Shown here: in pieces, positions 1 to 5,099 of the stretch | How positions within the stretch are numbered: position 1 is the stretch's first letter | How the letters are laid out: each line of letters begins with the position of its first letter | Origin: Candidatus Omnitrophota bacterium | Lineage (GTDB): Bacteria; Omnitrophota; Gorgyraeia; Tantalellales; Tantalellaceae | Direction of reading: 5' to 3' | Length of the DNA stretch: 5,099 bases | NCBI GenBank assembly: GCA_018814505.1 | Contig: JAHIZQ010000009.1 | Span: forward strand, 1 to 5,099 | Notes under the pieces: model-generated | Told to the model about the DNA's origin: nothing | The model's input: the letters and a program-made list of their open reading frames with translations, nothing else | Database searches by the model: none | Program-made: the position numbers and the translations under genes

Positions 1-3000
1 GAAGAATATAACGAGGCACATGAAGTTAAAATTCCGTTAGATGTGGACGTTCATCCGGGAACCGGCAAGGGCAAATGGAACAGAATGTATATTGACGCGC
101 GCCATTGGGAAGGGTTAGCTCCAGGGCAGGCATTGCGTTTAGCTGAACATGAAAGTTATCATAACGCGCATCCGGAAAAAAGTGAACAGGAAGTTATAGA
201 CGATTTAGGCGATGACCTTATGGATATCCGGGATAAGTTCGAAACGCTTGAAATTAAAAGACACCAGGCAAAAGAAGGTGAAATTATTGAAAAAACCCAT
301 GGGCTTAAAGGAGTTTTGAGTAATATCGCAGGAACGGAAAAACTTACAGAAGATAATGAAAGTGTGAAGTTAGTGGCAATTGTTTCAGGACAAAAAGTTG
401 ACCAGAAAAATTGGGACACGCGGCTTCAACAAACAGGGCTAAAGATTTTTAATGAAGATGGTAGTACAAAGGTTATTTCTTTACATGAGGAAACAAAGAA
501 AGGAAATTTTTTAGGCACACTTTTAGCATATTCTAAAATAAAACAAATAGCCGCACGGGAAAGCATTCCATATAGAGATTTTGTAGTGCTTTTAGGTATG
601 CTTTTCGGACGTGGAGAAAGAATGTCTCCTTTTACACAGATTGAAGGTGATAGAAAACCTGCCATTGCCGTTACTTCTACAAACATGGAGGTTGACGGCA
701 AATTAATAGCATTGTCTGCCATAGAGGAGGCTCTTAAATATTTTGTACCTGTTGCGAAATATTTGGAAAGAAGAGGGTTTAGGGGGATTTTAGATAAATG
801 GGGTGATGAAACGGAAATTGCATCTCGTAATCTTCTAGATATGCCGGAAAATGACCAGAAAATGAAAGATTATGATGTTGTAAAGGTTATATCAGTCATT
901 AAGATAACAGAAGAGCTTGCGAATCAAAAAGATTGGGTTGTTTTTGATGAGAATAATAAAATGTTGGGTCAACTTGCGCGTAACGAAAAAGCACAACTTA
1001 TAAATCAATTAAAAGAGTTAGGTATCAAGCCTCGTCAAGATGGAGATTATTATGCTGGTGTGAGTCTTGGTCCAGTTGCAGTGTCTTTCAATGTTTTAGA
1101 TATTATGGAAGAAGTTTTCCGTAAAGAAGTTAATCAAGAAGGGCATATTCTTGATTTTGATCCGTATCTTTTAATGGCTCTTAGTATGCCTGATGATATT
1201 GATGAATGGAGTAAAGTTGTTGCTAAGGATAAGAAACTTCAAGAAGTTGTTCGCTCAATAGATGGTTTTTATGAAAAAGTTCAAAAGATTAAAGACTTGT
1301 TTAGCAAGAAATATAAAAGACCTCTTAATTTGAAAGTGCTTGATCTTGGCGCACAAACATTTTGGGCAGATATAGGGTTGCATAACGCTATGCGGGAAAA
1401 ATATCTTGCTCTTAATGATGAAGGACAAAAAGGTATTATTGCCCGAAAACTAGAAAAAATAGATGACAAGCTTAGAGATGAGAACGGCAACATTATCGTG
1501 GGAAATACTTACATAGACCCGCGTATTACAGTAAAGAACTCTGTTCTTATAAACGCGGTTCTTACTGGTGAAGGTGAAGTTACCGGAAGCGTTATAAAGG
1601 ACACTACTCTGTACAATCCTTCAATGGAAAACGCTTTTGCTGTTCAAAGTTACCGTCCTGTAACTCGAACAGTTCTTAAAGCGAATAGCGGTATTTATAA
1701 GTCCTTTGGTTCTAAAGAACTGGTTTTAGAAGAAGGCGAGCGCCACGGAACGCTTTTAACCGAAGAAGGTCCAATTGGGCTAAAAGTTCATGAAACCACT
1801 GACTTGAGAGACAAAGCAAACACCTATAATGTAGAAATTATGGAAAACGACATGTCTTTTGAAACCGCTTATAACAAAATGTTTGGTGTAAGCATGGAAG
1901 AGCTTGATGCCCGACGCGAAAAACTCATCAAAAAACTAAATGCTGAAAGGGATTCCGCGCGGATCAAAGAGCTTAAAAACTTAATTCTAGAACATAAACG
2001 CGATGTTTTAGTGCAGGAACTAAACGCGCTGAATAGGTTAGGCATAGTTGATGTAAATTTTGTTGAATCTGTAATAGGTGAGCTTCTTAAAGAAAATGAT
2101 ACATGGGATAACAAAATAGAACGTGTATTTTTCTGTAAGTTAGTAGCCTTGATTGTCAAAAATCAGGAAGTTGTACAATACGTTCAAGCGGTGCAGGAAA
2201 ACATAATTCCCGCGTCAGAACAAACGAGATTTAACGAAGATGAGGGGTATTTTGGTAAGCTCAAAAAAGCGTTAACAAAAAGACATGAGCAAATTCAGGG
2301 ATTAAAAAACAAACTCTTGCAAACCATGTCATATCTTACGAGATATGATTGGGGTAGAAAAGAAAAAGGAAAAGAAAAAATATCCGAAACTTGGTTTAAT
2401 ACGACAGTAAGATCAACAAGAAACCCGAAAAGTGACGCGAAAATATGGGGCACTAAAGTTACTGTTGACGATGAAGAGATTTTTTCAGAGATAACGCTTG
2501 AAGAATTAATAAAACAGCATCCGGAAGTTTTAGGTAAAGGACGAAATAGAAAAGCGTTTTTTACAAAGTCTTTGAGCCCACGCTTTTTAGATTTAAAACA
2601 AAACAACAAAGTATATCTGGGGTTTAATGAAACGTTTAACGATCTGGGTAAGGCGGGTTTCGCGGAACTTCTTGTTGATGAAAATGAAAATATGCAGGCT
2701 TTAAAAAAGGCTTTGAGGTCTGATCTCTCCAGTGAAGAGTTTAGTGAATATCAGTCTCTTTATGAAGAATGGGTTGCGATTCAGGCAGGAAATAGGTGGA
2801 TGAAAAAGTCTGACGGGAAAGATATCCAGGCGATTTTTGGAAATATCCAAAAATATTTCTCTAAAGATGTCAAGGCTAGCGAATTGTTTAAGAATATATC
2901 GGGAATACGAGCACGGATAGTTAGCGTTCTTAATGAGGTAGAGTTAGAAGACGGAATGGTAATACTTTCGCCGTCAGGGTTTGTGCATGGTATTTTCGGG

Positions 3001-4785
3001 CTTTCCCTGCAGACGCATCCTTTAAAAACTCAGGTTGGAAAAAATGGCAAAATGGAATACCCGAAAAATGAAGCATGGATAGTCAAAAAAGTTATAGGAA
3101 AAGATGGAAAAGAACATTTTGTTTTAATTGAACCTCAGCAGATGTCTGATACTACTTTTTCTCTTGCTGATTTTTTTACGCCGATTGAATGGGGAACTGC
3201 GATTAACACTTTCAAAATGCGGAAAGATATTAAAGCCGAAGATATCAGGTATTATGTTGAGTCAGGTCTTCTTGATACGGTAACAACTGTACAGGATTTT
3301 GTGCGAAAGCCCAAGGAAATAGAGATAGAGAAAAGTGTAAAACTTAAGTCTTTAATAGATGAGACCTCTCGTTTATGGCCCAAAAAGTATTTTGTCGCGC
3401 AGGAATTCGATTTTGAAGGATCTGAACTTGAGCCTGCCAGCATAGTTATGCCGACTGTTGAGAGGCATGAACACGATTTGATTGTTATGCGAGGTACTGT
3501 AACAGTTAAAGTAGAAGGAGAGATAGCGATAAAAGCTAAAGCTGGTGACTCGTTCTTTGTAGGGGCCAATTCTCCCAAATATACAATAGAATCCAGTGAA
3601 AAAGCTGAAGTTTTAAGGGTTTTTCCAGAAGACGAATCGTATGACTACCTTAATGAAATGAAAGAAGACGAGAAAAAAACTGAAACAATTGGTACCGCAG
3701 TCTTGGCACAAGGCGAAGAAATTGCAAAAACTGCGCATACATATCAAGAAAGCGTTACCTTAGTTGAAACTTCGACCGGTCCTACGTCTTATATCACAGG
3801 TGAAATTGTTGGCAAAACAATGCGTATGCCGGAAGTCTTGGCCGGTCGGGCGCATACAATCCAGGTAAAAGCAGGAACCGTAATGGTTGAAATATTTGAC
3901 ATGATGAAACGCGGTCAATCGCAGGAAAGGATAAAACTTACGAAAGACGAAGGTCTTACCATTGCGAAAGGTGATTTTTATAGTATAGACAGGGCTGATG
4001 ATTCTAAGGTTAACTCTGTGGTAAGGTTTGATTACGTTGCTTCGCCAAGTGAAATGATGTCGGATAGCACGGTTTCAATGGTAAAAAAACACCTGCCGGA
4101 AATAATAAATCAGCAGATTGAGCTTTTTCTTCCCCAAGAGAATTTCATAACGGGGGATGTGAACACTGTAGGGTCCGCTTTATGGGAGCAGGCACAGCTT
4201 CAGAGATACATAAGTGATAAGATAAAAATCAGACCTTACAGCGCGCGTATGGGGCTAAAAGACGTGGCTAAGAGATCTGTCGCGGATGGCGCTATTGGTA
4301 TATTAGTCGGAACCAAGTCCAGCCTGGAAAACGCTGATAAAAATGATAAAAATGTCAGGGATTTTTTAATGGGAAGAAGAGGAAAAGTAAGGGTTTTGGC
4401 TATTCCGGATATTGATAAAGTTGAAGAATTGGAAAACAAAGGATGGTACTTTAACCGTGAAGTTGAAGGGACCGCGCTTCTTCTAGCGGCTGTTAAACCG
4501 GAACAGCTCGCGCCTGAACACAAAGGTGAAGAGAACGCGGCGGATGACTTAATTGAATTAATGCGCCGCCTTACGGGTAAAGAGGTCCAGAGGAAGTATC
4601 TCTATTACATGTTGGCATACAGCGAAATGGGTCCAGCTTTAAATTGGCTTCCGGCACAATTGCGGACGGATATATTTGGTTGGCTCAAGTTTATTGTCTT
4701 AAATATGCTTTTGGAGATGCCTATGCGGCCGTTAGATCCAACAGCGGAATTTCAAAGAAGAGAAAAAATCTGGCAGTCAGTTTAA
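1..4785 (+). CDS. Giant multidomain protein (5' partial): nucleotidyltransferase-like plus mannose-6-phosphate-isomerase/cupin-like
   Basis: The frame is open from base 1 to a TAA at 4783-4785 (1594 codons). A GTG at 43 could open a 1580-residue product, but it has no ribosome binding site and the 14 codons before it read as ordinary protein, so I treat the gene as truncated by the window edge. Domain order by codon: HExxH segment (50-54); sugar nucleotidyltransferase-like fold (about 194-560) with a short left-handed beta-helix; helical connector (about 631-785); type I phosphomannose-isomerase-like region with C-terminal cupin (about 795-1215); another cupin-like stretch (about 1225-1350); unknown C-terminal region. 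No membrane segment or long low-complexity tract is evident in the visible part, so a cytoplasmic location is inferred. The likely role is mannose-phosphate/nucleotide-sugar metabolism. Which activities survive cannot be judged from sequence alone. The architecture recalls giant proteins of Candidatus Omnitrophota. A strong terminator begins 35 bases after the stop, so this is probably the last or only gene of its transcript. Confidence 0.93.
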   Translation, partial: EEYNEAHEVKIPLDVDVHPGTGKGKWNRMYIDARHWEGLAPGQALRLAEHESYHNAHPEKSEQEVIDDLGDDLMDIRDKFETLEIKRHQAKEGEIIEKTHGLKGVLSNIAGTEKLTEDNESVKLVAIVSGQKVDQKNWDTRLQQTGLKIFNEDGSTKVISLHEETKKGNFLGTLLAYSKIKQIAARESIPYRDFVVLLGMLFGRGERMSPFTQIEGDRKPAIAVTSTNMEVDGKLIALSAIEEALKYFVPVAKYLERRGFRGILDKWGDETEIASRNLLDMPENDQKMKDYDVVKVISVIKITEELANQKDWVVFDENNKMLGQLARNEKAQLINQLKELGIKPRQDGDYYAGVSLGPVAVSFNVLDIMEEVFRKEVNQEGHILDFDPYLLMALSMPDDIDEWSKVVAKDKKLQEVVRSIDGFYEKVQKIKDLFSKKYKRPLNLKVLDLGAQTFWADIGLHNAMREKYLALNDEGQKGIIARKLEKIDDKLRDENGNIIVGNTYIDPRITVKNSVLINAVLTGEGEVTGSVIKDTTLYNPSMENAFAVQSYRPVTRTVLKANSGIYKSFGSKELVLEEGERHGTLLTEEGPIGLKVHETTDLRDKANTYNVEIMENDMSFETAYNKMFGVSMEELDARREKLIKKLNAERDSARIKELKNLILEHKRDVLVQELNALNRLGIVDVNFVESVIGELLKENDTWDNKIERVFFCKLVALIVKNQEVVQYVQAVQENIIPASEQTRFNEDEGYFGKLKKALTKRHEQIQGLKNKLLQTMSYLTRYDWGRKEKGKEKISETWFNTTVRSTRNPKSDAKIWGTKVTVDDEEIFSEITLEELIKQHPEVLGKGRNRKAFFTKSLSPRFLDLKQNNKVYLGFNETFNDLGKAGFAELLVDENENMQALKKALRSDLSSEEFSEYQSLYEEWVAIQAGNRWMKKSDGKDIQAIFGNIQKYFSKDVKASELFKNISGIRARIVSVLNEVELEDGMVILSPSGFVHGIFGLSLQTHPLKTQVGKNGKMEYPKNEAWIVKKVIGKDGKEHFVLIEPQQMSDTTFSLADFFTPIEWGTAINTFKMRKDIKAEDIRYYVESGLLDTVTTVQDFVRKPKEIEIEKSVKLKSLIDETSRLWPKKYFVAQEFDFEGSELEPASIVMPTVERHEHDLIVMRGTVTVKVEGEIAIKAKAGDSFFVGANSPKYTIESSEKAEVLRVFPEDESYDYLNEMKEDEKKTETIGTAVLAQGEEIAKTAHTYQESVTLVETSTGPTSYITGEIVGKTMRMPEVLAGRAHTIQVKAGTVMVEIFDMMKRGQSQERIKLTKDEGLTIAKGDFYSIDRADDSKVNSVVRFDYVASPSEMMSDSTVSMVKKHLPEIINQQIELFLPQENFITGDVNTVGSALWEQAQLQRYISDKIKIRPYSARMGLKDVAKRSVADGAIGILVGTKSSLENADKNDKNVRDFLMGRRGKVRVLAIPDIDKVEELENKGWYFNREVEGTALLLAAVKPEQLAPEHKGEENAADDLIELMRRLTGKEVQRKYLYYMLAYSEMGPALNWLPAQLRTDIFGWLKFIVLNMLLEMPMRPLDPTAEFQRREKIWQSV
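580..1860 (+). other. Domain: sugar-phosphate nucleotidyltransferase-like with short beta-helix
   Basis: A hydrophobic strand (FVVLLGML) leads into GRGERMSPFT at codons 203-212 and KP at codons 219-220. This matches the nucleotide-binding signature GGxGTRLxPxT...KP of sugar nucleotidyltransferases, with Glu in place of the usual Thr. WGDE (GD at codons 268-269) may be the metal-binding GD motif. YYAGVSLG (codons 350-357) resembles the conserved AG-containing strand of the sugar-binding half. FWADIG (codons 454-459) matches the WxDIG/WxDVG motif near the end of the catalytic domain. Codons 495-540 then read as short hexapeptide-like turns (ITVKNSVLINAVL, then VTGSVIKDTTLY), typical of a left-handed beta-helix. 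Beta-rich sequence continues to about codon 620. The adjoining isomerase-like domain makes mannose-1-phosphate the most attractive substrate, but the sugar and nucleotide specificity are inferred. A degenerate, non-catalytic copy is possible. Confidence 0.68.
1891..2355 (+). other. Domain: charged alpha-helical connector
   Basis: Codons 631-785 are rich in Lys, Glu, Leu, Arg and Gln with very few Gly or Pro. They begin at SMEELDARREKLIKKLNAE and end near LLQTMSYLTRY. Leu and Ile spacing in the first 50 residues allows a short coiled coil or helical hairpin, and the rest looks like a helical bundle. No catalytic motif is visible. It separates the nucleotidyltransferase-like half from the isomerase-like half, so it most likely acts as a spacer or a dimerisation element. 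That function is inferred from composition and position only. Confidence 0.5.
2383..3645 (+). other. Domain: type I mannose-6-phosphate-isomerase-like with C-terminal cupin
   Basis: Type I phosphomannose isomerases interconvert fructose 6-phosphate and mannose 6-phosphate using zinc held by Gln and His (QVHP), Glu (KxExW) and His (GTxHAI). Here IWGTKV (codon 815 on) and ITLEELIKQHPEVLG resemble the N-terminal part of the family. KVYLGFNETF (codons 870-879) resembles the strand that normally follows the Glu motif. SPSGFVHGIFG supplies a His at codon 996; LSLQTHP supplies Gln 1004 and His 1006; KNEAW supplies Glu 1024. EPQQMSDTTFSLADFF (codons 1044-1059) matches the family's EIQQxSDTTYRxYDW block. 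A cupin follows, with HEH at codons 1156-1158 and a KAGDSFFVGA turn. All four potential metal ligands are retained, but the QxHP...KNEAW block lies after, not before, the HGIFG motif. A non-enzymatic cupin role is the alternative. Confidence 0.68.
3673..4050 (+). other. Domain: additional cupin-like segment
   Basis: Codons 1225-1350 are beta-rich. They contain GRAHTIQVKAGTVMVEI, which resembles the first half of a cupin barrel (a His-containing strand followed by a Gly turn and a Val/Glu-rich strand). Further on, LTKDEGLTIAKGDFYSI resembles the second cupin half, with its Gly-Asp turn. Only one His is visible in the first motif, where metal cupins usually carry two plus a Glu, so this copy is probably structural or degenerate. 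It follows directly on the isomerase-associated cupin and may derive from it by duplication, though the two stretches are too divergent by eye to be sure. Confidence 0.4.
4051..4782 (+). other. Domain: unrecognised C-terminal region with signature tail
   Basis: I do not recognise a named family here. The first part (codons 1351-1502) has alternating helix and strand character, with hydrophobic strands such as GAIGILVGT and VRVLAIPDI separated by charged helices. This suggests an alpha/beta fold of Rossmann or barrel type, without a visible glycine-rich loop. A polar linker around codons 1500-1515 leads to a final helical tail of about 80 residues. That tail contains MRRLTGKEVQRKYLYYMLAY, an LNWLPAQL helix, a hydrophobic WLKFIVLNMLLEM stretch and MRPLDP, and it ends at IWQSV. 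Similar tails occur, as I recall, at the ends of other giant Omnitrophota proteins, which would point to an assembly or sorting module rather than a catalytic one. This is inference. Confidence 0.4.
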
Positions 4786-4819
4786 TCTATAGTGTAAGTG
4801 TATTACATGATTTTATACG

Positions 4820-4851
4820 AAAAAAGTCTACCTTAATGGTGGACTTTTTTT
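4820..4851 (+). terminator. Rho-independent terminator
   Basis: The left arm is AAAAAAGTCTACC (4820-4832), the loop TTAAT (4833-4837), and the right arm GGTGGACTTTTTT (4838-4850), with one more T at 4851. The stem is continuous on the plus strand, with a single T-G wobble (4829/4841), and ends in a run of seven T. It starts 35 bases after the stop codon, placing it as the terminator of the giant gene. The A tract on the left arm gives a T run on the minus strand too, so it could work in both directions. The wobble becomes a C-A mismatch there, which argues for plus-strand use. Confidence 0.9.
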
Positions 4852-4892
4852 GTCCGTATGTCTCTGGGGGTAAAATGAATCTATGTTTTGGC

Positions 4893-4969
4893 TAGACAAG
4901 TAGACAAATCCCCCTAACCCCCTTTTCAAAGGGGGGACTTCTGTATGACCTCCTAATAATACTTGTCTA
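4893..4969. repeat. 77-bp segment bounded by a perfect 10-bp inverted repeat
   Basis: TAGACAAGTA at 4893-4902 is exactly the reverse complement of TACTTGTCTA at 4960-4969. The inner 57 bases hold the strongest C-run/G-run palindrome of the region. TAGACAA also occurs twice in direct orientation at the left end (4893-4899 and 4901-4907). Terminal inverted repeats around a short non-coding core fit a small non-autonomous mobile element or a repeat that folds as a long hairpin. No clear target-site duplication is visible and no transposase is in the window. Confidence 0.5.
4907..4940. repeat. C-run/G-run palindromic repeat, copy 1
   Basis: The sequence reads AATCCCCCTAA, then CCCCCTTTT (4918-4926), C, then AAAGGGGGG (4928-4936) and ACTT. 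The arms CCCCCTTT and AAAGGGGG are perfect complements with a very short loop. A second CCCCC (4910-4914) gives an alternative partner for the G run. Repeats of this form are, as I recall, widespread between genes in several bacterial phyla. Its place after the terminator argues against a terminator role for this gene. Confidence 0.65.
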
Positions 4970-4980
4970 AAAGCGCATAC

Positions 4981-4998
4981 ACCCTTTGAAAAAAGGAG
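4981..4998. repeat. Degenerate palindromic repeat, copy 2
   Basis: ACCCTTTGAAAAAAGGAG has the same C-run/TTT...AAA/G-run layout as the stronger copies on either side, but with shorter runs: CCTTT (4983-4987) pairs with AAAGG (4992-4996). It looks like a decayed member of the same family. Chance similarity cannot be excluded at this length. Confidence 0.35.
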
Positions 4999-5055
4999 AG
5001 TATTGAGTTTGGATGGGGTAAAGATAGGAATAATGTTTTTAAGGTGAGGGATATA

Positions 5056-5099
5056 AAAGTTCCCCCCTTTGGAAAAAGGAGGAACAAAAAGTTTCCCCC
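5056..5099. repeat. Palindromic repeat, copy 3, and start of a further copy
   Basis: GTTCCCCCCTTT (5059-5070) pairs with AAAGGAGGAAC (5075-5085) with one mismatch and one bulge. Immediately after, AAAAGTTTCCCCC (5087-5099) repeats the approach to this copy, AAAAGTTCCCCCC (5056-5067), about 31 bases further on. A tandem copy probably continues past the window edge. Confidence 0.55.

Larger units (their letters stand above)
4786..5099. other. Non-coding region with terminator and small repeats
   Basis: This 314-base stretch after the stop codon shows no credible gene on either strand: short frames lack a plausible ribosome binding site and run through hairpins. It holds one terminator hairpin, a short segment bounded by a 10-bp inverted repeat, and several C-run/G-run palindromes listed separately. 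Bases 5000-5055 are plain AT-rich spacer in which I see nothing specific. Confidence 0.75.

Noticed and set aside
43..45. GTG as the true start of the giant gene
   Set aside because: No purine-rich ribosome binding site lies just upstream, and the frame is open and protein-like back to base 1.
159..4523. Several minus-strand frames of 70-108 residues inside the giant gene
   Set aside because: They are Ser-, Leu- and Phe-rich mirror images of the coding strand, with no ribosome binding sites and no domain resemblance.
4644..4895. Plus-strand 83-residue frame overlapping the gene's end
   Set aside because: It is out of frame with the giant gene over its first 140 bases, runs through the terminator hairpin and has no recognisable product.
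4918..4936. Second terminator
   Set aside because: The G-rich arm is followed by ACTT on the plus strand and there is no T run on either strand, so it lacks the hallmark of a rho-independent terminator.
4947..4954. AGGAGGTC on the minus strand as a ribosome binding site
   Set aside because: No start codon lies at suitable spacing. The nearest candidate (TTG) is too far away and sits inside the C-run/G-run palindrome.
4907..5099. CRISPR array
   Set aside because: The repeats are irregular in length, sequence and spacing and are palindromic base runs, without unique spacers of uniform size.

Overview
The window is almost entirely one very long plus-strand reading frame. It is already open at base 1 and ends at a TAA at 4783-4785, giving at least 1594 codons with the N-terminus outside the window. 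About 310 bases of non-coding DNA follow, holding a strong terminator and a cluster of small inverted repeats. I see no RNA gene, CRISPR array, transposase or second credible gene.

The protein is a multidomain, apparently cytoplasmic sugar-phosphate/nucleotide-sugar type polypeptide. Codon numbers count from base 1. The order is: an N-terminal piece with an HExxH motif (about 1-190); a nucleotidyltransferase-like domain with an Rx(M)SPxT...KP signature, a central GD, a YxAG strand, a WADIG motif and a short hexapeptide-like beta-helix (about 194-620); a charged helical connector (about 631-785); a type I mannose-6-phosphate-isomerase-like region whose zinc-ligand motifs are all present but in an unusual order, ending in a cupin (about 795-1215); a further cupin-like segment (about 1225-1350); and an unrecognised C-terminal region with a distinctive tail (about 1350-1594).

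A nucleotidyltransferase beside a mannose-6-phosphate-isomerase-like domain suggests a role around mannose phosphates and GDP-mannose, possibly feeding glycan or cell-surface synthesis. That is inference. A phosphomannomutase, which such a pathway would also need, is not visible here.

The size, the layout and several phrases (an FGLSLQTHP block, a WADIG/NDxGxxGxIAR block, a C-terminal YYML...RPLDP tail) resemble giant proteins I associate with uncultured Candidatus Omnitrophota (OP3) and related PVC-type lineages. This is recall, not a search result. The moderately AT-rich coding sequence fits that but does not prove it.

Downstream, a hairpin with A and T tracts (4820-4851) probably ends the transcript. 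After it come a 77-bp segment bounded by a perfect 10-bp inverted repeat, and three or four C-run/TTT...AAA/G-run palindromes that look like a dispersed genomic repeat family. The last copy is cut by the window edge.
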